A stretch of DNA of 64,000 nt, taken from Athripsodes cinereus. Lineage: Eukaryota > Arthropoda > Insecta > Trichoptera > Leptoceridae. The notes below the pieces were generated by a model. That model made no database searches. It was not told the DNA's origin and was given only the letters and a program-made list of their open reading frames with translations. Positions 22,298 to 33,193 of the stretch are shown piece by piece. The first letter of the stretch is position 1; every line of letters begins with the position of its first letter. The DNA lies in the NCBI GenBank assembly GCA_947579605.1, contig OX388317.1, forward strand, positions 23,331,384-23,395,383, in the 5' to 3' direction. The position numbers were made by a program, and so were the translations under genes.

Positions 22298-22757
22298 CTC
22301 ATTCATTTAGTACACTGTTAGTATCATCGTAACAAACTTTGTAAACCGGCTTCGAATGTTCTTTCATTTAATCGTTTCAATATGAACTCAAATATTAATT
22401 AAATTTAGAACTACATTTTGTAAAACTCTTTATCAATAAAAATATTTCTTATTTATATTGCTGAGTTTCCGTAAAATATTAATATCGCGAATATCGAAAA
22501 TAAAAGTTTTAGAAAAATGGACTACGTATCCAGAAATGTGATTAGGTATTTTTTTTTATTTTCTTGTTTATTGTTACCCAAATGGTGTATAATCGCGTTC
22601 CGCGTCAACTTCAGACAGAAACTGCAACACAGCACTCTATTACTTTACGATGGCCTACTGCGGTACAGTAGTCAATAAGTTTGCTGATTTGTTGCTGATT
22701 GTAGTACGATTACTTGGCAGATGAGCAATTTATTATTTTATATTTGTTTTGTTTTAG

Positions 22758-22945
22758 TGGAATACATTTTATCCCGAAGAGGAAGCACACTAATAAAACT
22801 TGGAATGTATACATTTTTCAAATATCGAACTACTAATAGTAAAGAACGTTGGATCTGTTCTACTCACCATTCTAAAGGTTGCAAAGCGTACATTTATTGT
22901 GTAGATGGATTAATTATTCTCAAGAAAAACATTCACAACCATTAA
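22758..22945 (+). CDS. mod(mdg4): FLYWCH terminal exon 17
   Basis: Acceptor tttgttttAG, leading dinucleotide tg, 61 codons, TAA. Ligands C33, C41, H59 and H61. This copy is close to the consensus of the central subgroup (S-R-R-G-S-T-L-I-K-L-G, K-E-R-W-I-C-S-T-H). The 3' flank has TCCGGTTTCG at 22994-23003 and AATAAA at about 23122. Exons 16 and 17 also share 3' flank wording (C-A-T-T-C-A-type repeats around the stop), which points to a tandem duplication of more than the exon. Confidence 0.92.
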
Positions 22946-23584
22946 TACATTCATTCAGTATACTGTTAATATAATTTTAACTAAACATAGTTATCCGGTT
23001 TCGGATCTTCTTTCATTCAATCATTTTTTATATTCATGAACTCGAATAGACTATTCATGAGTTAATTCTGTGATGTAAGTGTTACATTATTATATTTATA
23101 AACTTTTAAAAAGTTTTATTTAAAATAAATAATATTTTTCCATTATTTGTATTATTTGTTGCTTATTGAAGTTAAATTTCTCTCTTAAGATGCGTTTATG
23201 GAATTTAAAGAATTCCCTTGGTTTTTTTGATTTGGTAGGCTGGTCCCTCGAAATTGTACTTTGCAAAAGCAAAGTAAGGTGATTTGCAGATTCTTTTGCA
23301 AAGCTTTTTTATTCAAAGTTGTTTTTTTTATTAATACAACAACACTTTTTTTATTTCTATGGCGGGCAAGCGCAGTTGAAATATCATGTTAGGTATTTTT
23401 ATAATTTAAAAATATTTAACAATGGGCTTTGTTACTTGATTACAAAAATCGCGATTAATTTCAGCGAACTTGTGTCGTTGACGAACGAATCAATACTAGT
23501 AAGTAAATATTTAAACGATTTCTTAGACTCAAGTTATGGTAAGTACCTACATTGTGTAATATGTTCTTTTAAATTATAAAAATA
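22946..23584. other. Spacer before the duplicated block
   Basis: 3' flank of exon 17 and AT-rich sequence; the open frame at 23319-23579 has low complexity and no motif. It ends at the left boundary of the 1165-bp repeat. Confidence 0.4.
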
Positions 23585-23989
23585 TATAATGGAAGTTTAT
23601 ACTTGAAATAAAGCAATCAGTGTTTTTCTGAAATAATATCAAAAATTTATTAAAAACATTATTTAAACTAAAGAAACTAAATATTACTAAAAATAAAATA
23701 AACAATAATAAAACAATTACCTGAAATAATATCAAAAAAACAACATTTAAAGTCTTTACTTCAGGTCTTTCAAAACTAACACAAAATTACAAACAAAATT
23801 ATTTTACCAACTGTCAAAACAAAAATTCTAAATTCAAATAAATAAACTAAAGGAAATCACTCCTATGAGTAGGTAGGTGGTTTTCTTTACAAATATATCA
23901 TTGCTGTTATAAAGTAAATCCTTCCAAAATAAAGTGTCGTGTTTAAAAAGGCGAATCTGTCAAAAAAAAAACTGAGCTACACCCCAAAA

Positions 23990-24240
23990 AATTCCACAGT
24001 AAGCAATATTTTGCATTAATAATTCCACAGTGAGCAATATTTTACATTACTAATTCCACAGTAAGAAATATTTTGCATTAATAATTCCACAGTTTGCAAT
24101 ATTTTGCATTAATAATTCTACAGTAAGCAATATTTTGCATTAATAATCCCACAGTAAGCAATATTTTGCATTAATAATTCCACAGTAAGCAATATTTTGC
24201 ATTAATAATTCCACAGTAAGCAATATTTTGCATTGATAAT
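23990..24240 (+). repeat. 31-bp minisatellite, about 8 units
   Basis: Tandem units with core CCACAGTAAGCAATATTTTG followed by CATTAATAATT, period 31. It lies upstream of the FLYWCH acceptor within the duplicated block; the twin array is at 28834-29084. Confidence 0.85.
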
Positions 24241-24348
24241 TACATATCATATAATTACTAAATCACTTGTAAACAAGTGGATAAGTTTGAGAAGAATGCA
24301 ACATGTAAAATGTTTTCTGAATTAATTTATTTTGTGTTATATTTTTAG

Positions 24349-24536
24349 TGACATATGAGACTTCACAACGAGGCAAAACACTCATAAGAATAGGGGAGCA
24401 TAAATTTTTCAAACACACTACTCGTAATTTTAAGGAACGTTGGAACTGTTCAACACATTTTACGAAAGGATGCAAAGCTCATCTTTATTGCATTGACGGA
24501 ATTATTATTGTCAATAAAAATTTTCACAACCATTAA
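24349..24536 (+). CDS. mod(mdg4): FLYWCH terminal exon 18 (left copy)
   Basis: Acceptor tatttttAG, leading dinucleotide tg, 61 codons, TAA. Ligands C33, C41, H59 and H61; H17 replaces the usual Tyr in the G-x-Y core. It is an ordinary member of the central subgroup, closest to exons 14 and 21, so it is host sequence and not a viral gene. An exact second copy lies 4844 bases downstream (29193). The shared 3' motif is present as ACCGGTTTAG at 24554. Confidence 0.9.
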
Positions 24537-24625
24537 GTAATGATAGTCACGTAACCGGTTTAGTTAATTAGGTAATTGAAAAATAAAAGTACGACATCAA
24601 TCATATAAGAATGACCATACAATAT

Positions 24626-27613
24626 TTAAAAATAAACTGCAATCATCAAGAAAAAAATAGTGAATTTGGGCTGTAAATAGGTAGAATTATTTGTTTTTTG
24701 GAAATCGGTAGATTTTATAATTTTTTTATAGTTAAAATTATGTGTATTCAAATCTTCTTTTGTAAATTTTGATTTTAATTCTGGTGGTAAAATATTAACA
24801 TTTTCGCCTTCCAAAAGGTATTTTGGAGCAAACTTAGTGACTGTGTGTTCTGTTTCATTATATTTTTCTACACATTTCTGTGCAACAGTAGTCCATGCTG
24901 TTTTCCTATCACTTTCATTTATTTTACATCTTATTTTATTTACTAAGGTTTGATTTAACCTTTCATTGATCCCATTCGAAAAAGGTGAATCCACAGCAGT
25001 GAAAACTATTCTTATGTTTTCCATTTTTAGAAATTCTTTACATTCTTTTGAATTTATGCCAGGATATTGGTCTGTTAGTACCATATCAATATTGTAGTTT
25101 TGTGTCACATTTTTTATCAGTTTAATAAAATCACTTGCGGTTTGGTTTTTCGATGTGAGAATGTAAGCATATCTCGTGAAATGATCTACCAGCAGATGTA
25201 AATATTTTTTTGTTGATCGTGATCCTCCAAACCCTCCTATGGTATCAATAGATATAATTTCAAATGGGCGTGTAGCTGGTCCTAAATGTGACATTAAACC
25301 ATATTTTGATTTCCTCCTTGATTTGTTTTTTATACAAATTTCACACTCATCGCAAATTTGTTTAATGTTTGTGATGATATTCTTTGCAGTATAGCATGGT
25401 GTTATTTTATTTATCATTTGTGTTCTTCCAATGTGGCAGTAGGTATCATGGACATCTTTTATTAGTGTTTTACTATATTCTTCTGATAGTATGATTTTTT
25501 TCCTTTTTTTATACATTTTGTAGTAAATATCATTCTCCAATATAAATTTGCTATTTTGTAGTTCCATATTCATGTGTTGGTCATTTTTTATATCTTGCAG
25601 GTTTACTAAATTTACTACTTTTATAAAATCGTCATTATTTTCATTTGGTTCTAGAACTGGATTTCTGCTTAAACAGTCTGCTTCTTGATTTAATCTTCCT
25701 GGGTTATATTTTATCTTAAAATTATATTGAGATAAATAATACATCAAATCCCCTAATTCCTCATCAGTTCTGGCCTTGATGTTCATATTTTCTAATGGTT
25801 TATGATCTGAGTACACTATAAATTCTTTTCCCATTAGCCAGTGCTGCCAATATTTCACAGCTTCTTTTATTGCCAGACATTCTAGATAAATTGCCTTCTT
25901 CTTTTTTTGTGCTTCAGTTAATTTTTTTGAAAAATAAGCAACCGGCTTACTGTTTTCGTTTTTATCTTCTTGTTTCAACACTGCTCCCACTCCTTTGATA
26001 CTAGCATCCGTGTAAATGTATATTGGTAATTCAGGGTCAAAAATATTCAGGATTGGCTCTGAACACAGCAATTTTTTTATTTTTTCAAATGATTTCTGGC
26101 ATTTGTCGGACCATATGAATTTCACATCTTTTCGTAATAAATTGTGTAACGGGTCCATAATAATTGCGCTGTTTGGTAAAAATTTATGATGAAAATTTAT
26201 TTTTCCTAAGAATTGACGTATATTTTTTCTTGTTTCTGGTATTGGAAAATTTTTCACAGCGGTTAAATAATCTTTCAGAGGTCTTACTGAATTATTTTGT
26301 ATTATGTGACCTAAATATTTGGCATAATTATTTGCAAAAGTACATTTGGAAAATTTTAGTCTAAAACCTTCTGTTATTATTGCCTCCAGTAGTCTTGTTA
26401 GATGTAGTATATGTTCTTGAAAAGTTTTCGAAAAAATTAAAATATCGTCTATAAAATTTACTGCAAAATCAGAGAGTTTGTATTTCCTTATGATGTTACT
26501 CAATATTCTTTGGAAGATAGCTGGAGCAGTCTTTAATCCAAACGGAAGACACGTCCATTGATAATGGCCTTCTTGTGTAACAAATGCAGTTTTGTGTCTA
26601 TCTTCAATCTTCAAAGGTATCGACCAAAATGCTGAATTTACATCAAAAGTAGAAAAATATTTGCAGTTTACAGTTTTCACCATCAAATCCTCAATTAATG
26701 GAAATGGTTGTGATTGAGGTACGACAATTTTATTCAATTCTCTGAAATCTATACATAATCTTGTTTTCTTGTTATCTTCTTTTTTATAAGCCAGAGTTAC
26801 TGGAGCAGCAAATGGGCTATAAGATTCCTCAATCAGATTCTTCTTTAATAGTTGTGATATTTGATCTTCTATTTCTTTTCTATCTTCAGCTGTGCATCTA
26901 TATGGACGTTTGTAACAGTATTTATCCACCATTAAATCAATATGAGCCTCATAATCTCGCACAGTACCTATGTCATATTTATCTTTTGCAAAGACTGATT
27001 TGTATTTTTTTATCAACTTATCGATTTGTGATTTTTCATATAAATCTAGATGGTTTACAAACATTTCAAAACCATCTGAGTTAATATGTTCATTGAAATT
27101 TATTTCACATTGGTTTGATTGTTTGTTTTCTCGTTGTAATACCTCAGTGGGTAGAAAAACATCTTCTTTATTCTTGTCACCTAGTACATCAGGAATATCG
27201 ACATTTTGAATATTTGAAGTTTCTCTTTCATTTAAAGTTAATATGTAATTTTCTTTTTTATCATTACATTGCATTATCTTTAATTCTTCATTTTGTATTA
27301 ATCTGAAGTTTTTGATGCAATCCAATCCAATTAGAAAATCATAATTAAAATTTTCATTATCTATTATGAAAATATCCATAATCTTTTCAATATTGAAAAT
27401 CTTTATTTTAAGTGTTACCATACCTTTAGTTTTCTTCTCACCATTAATAGTTTTCAAGTTAACCATTTGTATATCTCTTGTATCTGGTTTTTGTTGTATT
27501 TTTAATAATTTAGCATTAATTAATGATACATTTGAACCCGAATCATAAATTCCAGAAACATTTAAAGCATCATTTATTATTAACTTTACTTTTATTAATG
27601 GTGGCACATCTAG
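24626..27613 (-). CDS. Ty3/gypsy-type pol (protease, RT, RNase H, integrase)
   Basis: About 995 codons, read in the -1 frame relative to gag; translation probably enters it by frameshifting at 27613-27619. Domain order in the protein: aspartic protease (Y-D-S-G-S at about 21), reverse transcriptase (R-L-C-I-D-F, then F-I-D-D as the catalytic box), RNase H (Y-T-D-A-S), integrase zinc region (H..C-D-E-C-E-I-C) and DDE core (S-I-D-T, L-T-D, N-E-R). This order is Ty3/gypsy. No stop or frameshift interrupts it. Homology-like sequence ends right at the repeat boundary (24749); the last 40 residues are encoded by the repeat and look unrelated, so the natural C-terminus is probably lost. Confidence 0.9.
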   Translation of the reverse strand, partial: LDVPPLIKVKLIINDALNVSGIYDSGSNVSLINAKLLKIQQKPDTRDIQMVNLKTINGEKKTKGMVTLKIKIFNIEKIMDIFIIDNENFNYDFLIGLDCIKNFRLIQNEELKIMQCNDKKENYILTLNERETSNIQNVDIPDVLGDKNKEDVFLPTEVLQRENKQSNQCEINFNEHINSDGFEMFVNHLDLYEKSQIDKLIKKYKSVFAKDKYDIGTVRDYEAHIDLMVDKYCYKRPYRCTAEDRKEIEDQISQLLKKNLIEESYSPFAAPVTLAYKKEDNKKTRLCIDFRELNKIVVPQSQPFPLIEDLMVKTVNCKYFSTFDVNSAFWSIPLKIEDRHKTAFVTQEGHYQWTCLPFGLKTAPAIFQRILSNIIRKYKLSDFAVNFIDDILIFSKTFQEHILHLTRLLEAIITEGFRLKFSKCTFANNYAKYLGHIIQNNSVRPLKDYLTAVKNFPIPETRKNIRQFLGKINFHHKFLPNSAIIMDPLHNLLRKDVKFIWSDKCQKSFEKIKKLLCSEPILNIFDPELPIYIYTDASIKGVGAVLKQEDKNENSKPVAYFSKKLTEAQKKKKAIYLECLAIKEAVKYWQHWLMGKEFIVYSDHKPLENMNIKARTDEELGDLMYYLSQYNFKIKYNPGRLNQEADCLSRNPVLEPNENNDDFIKVVNLVNLQDIKNDQHMNMELQNSKFILENDIYYKMYKKRKKIILSEEYSKTLIKDVHDTYCHIGRTQMINKITPCYTAKNIITNIKQICDECEICIKNKSRRKSKYGLMSHLGPATRPFEIISIDTIGGFGGSRSTKKYLHLLVDHFTRYAYILTSKNQTASDFIKLIKNVTQNYNIDMVLTDQYPGINSKECKEFLKMENIRIVFTAVDSPFSNGINERLNQTLVNKIRCKINESDRKTAWTTVAQKCVEKYNETEHTVTKFAPKYLLEGENVNILPPELKSKFTKEDLNTHNFNYKKIIKSTDFQKTNNSTYLQPKFTIFFLMIAVYF

Positions 27614-28416
27614 TTTTTTGGATTCTTTTCATTCAATTCTATTTCCAATTCTGAGTTATTTACAGTTACAATAGAATTTTGACTTTTAAACCAGCAATTT
27701 TCTTCAGAATGGTAACGTTTTCCTTTTTTCTCATTAGCACAGATTTTGCATGGTTTTTTGTATTCATTTTTATTTAATTGAGTGTCAGGATATGAAACAC
27801 TTTTTTTAACATATTTATTCTTCCCAACAAGATATTCTAATTTTCCTAATGCATTGTATAGATCTTCCGTTCCTTGTAAAGCTTCTCTATCAATTTTATC
27901 AGCCACATAATTTGGTAGGCCAAATGCTATGAGGTCTACAAGTGTCCCAGTATCAATTGATTTTCTCACTCTCAGCAATAATTTTTCTTTTTTTAAAGCA
28001 TACTCAATTAACGGGCCTGTTTGATATTTAAAAGCGAGAGCGTATCTAATAGGTGACCATCCTTTGTTTTCAAAAGTCACGCAAAAACTTTTTTCCCAGT
28101 CTTCCCATCTCGATTCCACTGTATGTTTAATCAACATACAGCTGTACCAATCTTGACTGGAGTATTCCAAAAAGGCTTTTAATATTTCAATTTTTTTTAT
28201 ATCATCCTCGATTTGAAATCGTTTACATTCTAAATTAAAATCTTTCATCCACTGGCATGCATTTGTATTTCTGCCTGTAAATTTTTCAATCATGAATTTC
28301 TCTGCAATTTTTCCCAAATTTGGATTTTCATATTTTGTTTGCTTATCTTCAACTAATTTTGTTAACAGTTTTTCCAACGTTTCATTTAGTTTATCCATGT
28401 TGTTAAATATTATCAA
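27610..28416 (-). CDS. Retrotransposon gag
   Basis: 268 codons from 28416; a second in-frame ATG six codons in (about 28398) is an equally likely start. The sequence is helical and charged; near its C-terminus lies a zinc-knuckle-like C-x2-C-x9-H-x4-C, wider than the standard CCHC spacing. It ends in TAG at 27612-27610, directly after a slippery heptamer. It forms the particle protein of the element. The clade could not be assigned from the sequence alone. Confidence 0.82.
   Translation of the reverse strand: MIIFNNMDKLNETLEKLLTKLVEDKQTKYENPNLGKIAEKFMIEKFTGRNTNACQWMKDFNLECKRFQIEDDIKKIEILKAFLEYSSQDWYSCMLIKHTVESRWEDWEKSFCVTFENKGWSPIRYALAFKYQTGPLIEYALKKEKLLLRVRKSIDTGTLVDLIAFGLPNYVADKIDREALQGTEDLYNALGKLEYLVGKNKYVKKSVSYPDTQLNKNEYKKPCKICANEKKGKRYHSEENCWFKSQNSIVTVNNSELEIELNEKNPKN
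27613..27619 (-). promoter_or_regulatory. -1 ribosomal frameshift site (A AAA AAC)
   Basis: On the minus strand the last gag codons read CCA AAA AAC TAG. A AAA AAC is a canonical X XXY YYZ heptamer in the gag frame; a one-base backward slip gives CTA GAT GTG and enters the pol frame without a stop. A downstream pseudoknot was not evaluated. Confidence 0.8.
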
Positions 28417-28833
28417 TAAATGTTGTTTTATAATGGAAGTTTATACTTGAAATAAAGCAATCAGTGTTTTTCTGAAATAATATCAAAAATTTATTAAAAA
28501 CATTATTTAAACTAAAGAAACTAAATATTACTAAAAATAAAATAAACAATAATAAAACAATTACCTGAAATAATATCAAAAAAACAACATTTAAAGTCTT
28601 TACTTCAGGTCTTTCAAAACTAACACAAAATTACAAACAAAATTATTTTACCAACTGTCAAAACAAAAATTCTAAATTCAAATAAATAAACTAAAGGAAA
28701 TCACTCCTATGAGTAGGTAGGTGGTTTTCTTTACAAATATATCATTGCTGTTATAAAGTAAATCCTTCCAAAATAAAGTGTCGTGTTTAAAAAGGCGAAT
28801 CTGTCAAAAAAAAAACTGAGCTACACCCCAAAA

Positions 28834-29084
28834 AATTCCACAGTAAGCAATATTTTGCATTAATAATTCCACAGTGAGCAATATTTTACATTACTAATTC
28901 CACAGTAAGAAATATTTTGCATTAATAATTCCACAGTTTGCAATATTTTGCATTAATAATTCTACAGTAAGCAATATTTTGCATTAATAATCCCACAGTA
29001 AGCAATATTTTGCATTAATAATTCCACAGTAAGCAATATTTTGCATTAATAATTCCACAGTAAGCAATATTTTGCATTGATAAT
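28834..29084 (+). repeat. 31-bp minisatellite, right copy
   Basis: Same eight units, in the same order of variants, as 23990-24240, which supports a very recent duplication. Confidence 0.85.
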
Positions 29085-29192
29085 TACATATCATATAATT
29101 ACTAAATCACTTGTAAACAAGTGGATAAGTTTGAGAAGAATGCAACATGTAAAATGTTTTCTGAATTAATTTATTTTGTGTTATATTTTTAG

Positions 29193-29380
29193 TGACATAT
29201 GAGACTTCACAACGAGGCAAAACACTCATAAGAATAGGGGAGCATAAATTTTTCAAACACACTACTCGTAATTTTAAGGAACGTTGGAACTGTTCAACAC
29301 ATTTTACGAAAGGATGCAAAGCTCATCTTTATTGCATTGACGGAATTATTATTGTCAATAAAAATTTTCACAACCATTAA
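29193..29380 (+). CDS. mod(mdg4): FLYWCH terminal exon 19 (right copy)
   Basis: Same acceptor, phase, 61 codons and stop as exon 18; the translations are the same at every residue. If both copies are real, the gene has two terminal exons giving indistinguishable isoforms, one on each side of a retrotransposon. If the duplication is an assembly artefact, only one exists. Confidence 0.85.
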
Positions 29381-29593
29381 GTAATGATAGTCACGTAACC
29401 GGTTTAGTTAATTAGGTAATTGAAAAATAAAAGTACGACATCAATCATATAAGAATGACCATACAATATTTAAAAATAAACTGCAATCATCAAGAAAAAA
29501 ATAGTGAATTTGGGCTGTAAATAGGTAGAATTATTTGTTTTTTGGAAATCGGTAGATTTTATAATTTTTTTATAGTTAAAATTATGTGTATTC

Positions 29594-30370
29594 TATCCCA
29601 TACCCAAGTTTAACTCTTTATATGGGAAAGGAAAAATATTGTTTAAAGTTTATTTTATTTTTGTAAATGTGTTATATATGTGTTTGTTTATATTTTATGA
29701 ATAAAAAAACCTAAGTCATGACAAACTTGAAATATTTCAGAGAAAAATACCAAATAGCTACGAAACCAGTTTCCTTGCTGTGTCAATTATGCTATTGTTT
29801 AGTTTAATCATAATCACGGAAATATTCAGTATTAAATTAACTTCGTTAGTGTATTGGTTATTATTATTACTGTTACTATAAGTCAAATTTGTTATAAATA
29901 ATAAGTACTCACAAATTATTTAGGAAATTTTCTATGTAGGATTATTTAATGTCAGAATATTTTGTATGTTACTTATTTACATTATGTGTTAGATGTAAGA
30001 CGTCGTTTCATAGTTCTACAATAATAAAATAATAAATTGCAATGAATTGAATTTCGATGTTATTGTAGGAGTCAGGTATCTGAGAATTATTTAATCTACT
30101 AAGATGTATATTTTTTATTATGTTATCCAAAGTAAAAAAAATATCTGGCGTCTATTTTACGTATAATAACATAGTCTTATTATTCTTAATTGTGACTAAT
30201 ATTGCTAATAAATATTTGTTTTCTTATTTTATAAAATCGAAATGTTCGCAGGGTAAACAAGTTTTGACAGTTCATCTACCAAACTCGTTGGAATTTGAAT
30301 ATTATACCATTTTTGATAAAGACCGGCCTTAAAAATAAAAAAAGAAAATAAATAAATATAACTACTACTA
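29594..30370. other. Spacer, no gene recognised
   Basis: AT-rich sequence after the duplicated block. The open frame at 30120-30332 is low complexity. It ends in a (CTA)n run that begins the dispersed repeat. Confidence 0.4.
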
Positions 30371-30620
30371 CTACTACTATACCATCACGGCATATCCCAC
30401 AAGTGGGGTAGCCAGCAGATCAGCTGCATGTAAGAAACATGCAAACTGTCCTCTTCGTGCCAATATAAAAACAAGACATTCAGGATGGGTGGCAAACCTC
30501 ATCGCTGAATTTAAGATGTATAATGTCTTAATTTTTTCGAACACCTGCCTTTTACAGGACACTCGAAAACTTACGAAGGGTGGGAGACCAATTCTTTACC
30601 GGGTGCTCCACGGGATAAAA
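30371..30620 (+). repeat. Dispersed repeat family D
   Basis: Starts with (CTA)n then CCATCACGGCATATCCCACA, runs through a CAGGATGGGTGGCAAACCTC box and ends TTTACCGGGTGCTCCACGG. Relatives lie at about 42420, 43175, 47555, 50750, 54890, 56920, 59550 and 60954. It is probably a non-autonomous retroposon; it has no coding capacity. Confidence 0.6.
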
Positions 30621-31155
30621 TATAACTTATTTTACTAATTTACTTTTTCTCCGTAATAGGCGTTATCCATCTACAAAAAATAATATCTAGTAATTTTTCG
30701 AATGTTTCTTGATTAACACTGTGGAATTCCATATTTATAATTAATTTAAAATAAAAGAAATTTTGTACTTTCCACTAGAATAACTTTATTCAGTTAAAAC
30801 GTTTTTCGGAACTATATCTAGTTATGAAATTTGTGTTATTTTTCTACTCAAGCATTCTGAAATTTTAATATTAGGTACTAGAAGTGATGTTCAATAATGT
30901 AAATACGGATTTTATTTAAAAAAAATGTCTGAGAATCAAACGGCAAGATCATTTAAATCAGATCCTACAGGAAGGACACATGTAGAGAGCACATTCAATA
31001 GGAGAGCATACATGAAATGATGGAAGCAAAAAGTGTTTGCCTACCTGCAAAGGAATCGACATGATGATAGTGAGGTGTTTAAAAAAAACATGCATAATTT
31101 TCTATCAATGAAATATACAGCACATCCATTATTTGTGGGAAGACATCCTTTATAT

Positions 31156-31463
31156 CAAGGGTGGCCAACACGCGGCCCGCGAAGCATATGCACACTTTTT
31201 TTAATAATAGTCGGTACAAATACCCGCTTCTTTTATGAAAGAGGTATTTTGAGAAAATATTCTTAAATGAAACTGAGAAGTTTTGAAACATTTCAAATTC
31301 ATATACCATTTTGAAAATTTGGCGACGGGGGGTAGGGGTAGAAATTTAAAAGTGAAATAAAATTATTATATATGTTCCATATATGGAGTATATTGTTGTG
31401 CGGCCCGGTAGGAAATCTCATTCTGAAATTTGGCCGGGCTGCTGAAAAGGTTGGCCACCCATG
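31156..31463. mobile_element. hAT-type MITE (GGGTGGCCAAC termini)
   Basis: 308 bp flanked by an exact 8-base duplication CTTTATAT (31148-31155 and 31464-31471). Inverted ends CAAGGGTGGCCAAC / CATGGGTGGCCAAC. It lies 49 bases upstream of exon 20. Confidence 0.88.
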
Positions 31464-31512
31464 CTTTATATGTTTCTAAATATTTTGATTTGATATTTTT
31501 GTATATTTTCAG

Positions 31513-31700
31513 CATCATACGTAAGGTCGCAAAGAGGAAGGACGTTGATAAAAATAGGACGCTACACATTTTACAAGTACCGAACAACTAATTTGAAAGA
31601 GCGTTGGAATTGTTCCACAAATTCTCATAAAGGTTGTAATGCACATCTTATTTGCATAGATGGAAATATTATAGTTATTAAGAATATTCATAACCATTAA
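31513..31700 (+). CDS. mod(mdg4): FLYWCH terminal exon 20
   Basis: Acceptor tatattttcAG; leading dinucleotide ca; 61 codons; TAA. Ligands C33, C41, H59 and H61; N42 replaces the usual Lys/Arg after C41. The first 40 codons are almost the same in DNA as exon 21 at 36307, while the last 30 codons differ at many sites, a mosaic pattern. A hAT MITE lies directly upstream and the TIR transposon starts 192 bases downstream. Confidence 0.9.
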
Positions 31701-33193
31701 ATGCAAAATTTGTTTTAATTCTACAATCATTCATTTTCACACTGCGTGATCTATCTCCCTTAAAATATTTATCCTGTCTATCTTTAACCAATTCTTTATT
31801 AAACATTATTATAAATATATCTATTTCATTACGGTAACTTCCGCAAGTGACGTATCTTCCAAGTGACTTTATTAACTTCACTTATATACTACCCAGCAAA
31901 CATTTTAAGTTGATGACTGCTAATATTCAATTATATTAGGTCATCATAATACGGTCACTTAACCTAAGTTGGTCGCTTTTACGTGAATTAGACCTAAACT
32001 CGACCTATTTGGGAAATTTTAGCACCCGCCACGGATTGTAATCTATTACTTTTTATTGACGTGATATAGACTTGATTTCTACCAAATTTCGACCTAGTAT
32101 TGACTTTTTTTCACAATATGACGTCGATTCGACGTAAAGATTACTTAATTTACGTAAAAATTACTTATTAGTTAAGCAAACAGAATATAGCGGCTAACTT
32201 CATGTTATAGCATAAAATTGTATGATATTGGTACATGTTTATTTTTAATGTTGTTTCGTAGTACAGTAATGGCGACAAATATATTTATGAGAACCAAATC
32301 ACTCGATAATCGGTATTTCGTGCGTCTATACATCTAAAATATAGTGCGAGGAAGTTTTTATCGTAATTTACGATAGTTCTACATCGAACAATATCAATGG
32401 GCCTTAAAAATATTGGAAAACAGTAAAATTAAAGTGAATTAACTACCTATTGTTTTGTGTTTTGATAAGTTTTCCAAATTACATTTTATGTGTGAAATAT
32501 TATCAGAAAAAGTGATGTTGATCTATAAGAACTATATATTTGTTATTTAAATAATTTATACTGACAAAGAAATGATGCCAGATACAATCTTATATGAAAA
32601 CCATGGCCCCCGGATAAACGTAAATAAAGTGGAATACTACTAATTTTCCACCTCTTGGTGGTATTCACAACTTCAAAGTTGGCCGCCATTTATCAGTGTG
32701 TCAACAAGAAGTGATGTGTACAGAGCTTTGTCGTGGGGTTCTTGTTTTATTTTTTATTAGTGAAAGTTTGAAAGAGGACATCAAAATGTAAGTTTCAATT
32801 ATGTTTTATGTTGTCAGTAAATAAACAGAGTCAAATTTGTGGTTGCTATATGCATGTATAAATAAAATATACATAGGTAAAAAAATACCTTTTTGTGTAT
32901 TGATGATGGAAGGTATAAAATTATTTGTAAAATATGATATACCAATGATAATTCCACTTACACAACATGCTCAATTGACGTTCATTCTTGTTTTTTTAGA
33001 TCTACAGTTCTGGATCTGCAGAATCAAGATTCGTGCTAGTTCAGTATTGTCATTTTTATCAATAAACAAATAAAATACTACAAAAATTACTTGATCTTTT
33101 ATCGGATTAAGCATATTTATACTAGCGTATATTAATTAGTCAAAAGTAAGAATATCGAAACATAAAAACCCTAATACTTTTTTTAAATTACAG

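Larger units (their letters stand above)
23585..24749. repeat. 1165-bp direct repeat, left copy (contains FLYWCH exon 18)
   Basis: By eye it is the same, without indels (constant offset 4844), as 28429-29593. Flanks diverge exactly at 23584/28428 on the left and 24750/29594 on the right. It holds a 31-bp minisatellite, a complete FLYWCH exon and, at its right end, the last 40 codons of the minus-strand pol frame. It behaves positionally like an LTR but carries host exon sequence. No matching TG..CA ends and no convincing target duplication were found. Confidence 0.9.
24750..28428 (-). mobile_element. LTR-retrotransposon body without recognisable LTRs
   Basis: 3679 bp holding gag and pol in minus orientation, lying exactly between the two 1165-bp repeats. 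No primer-binding site beginning TGG was found next to the right-hand repeat, and gag begins only 12 bases inside. The coding frames are intact, so the insertion is recent or selected. Either the repeats act as LTRs, or the body was inserted and duplicated together with the exon block. Confidence 0.8.
28429..29593. repeat. 1165-bp direct repeat, right copy (contains FLYWCH exon 19)
   Basis: Twin of 23585-24749. It includes the same exon, minisatellite and the short segment that ends the pol frame on the left, here without any pol upstream of it. Beyond 29593 the sequence is unique. Confidence 0.9.

Noticed and set aside
23990..24240. CRISPR-like array
   Set aside because: Units are contiguous 31-bp tandem repeats without unique spacers, in a eukaryotic genome; it is a minisatellite.
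26164..27548. Plus-strand frames across the retrotransposon
   Set aside because: Shadows of the intact minus-strand pol frame.
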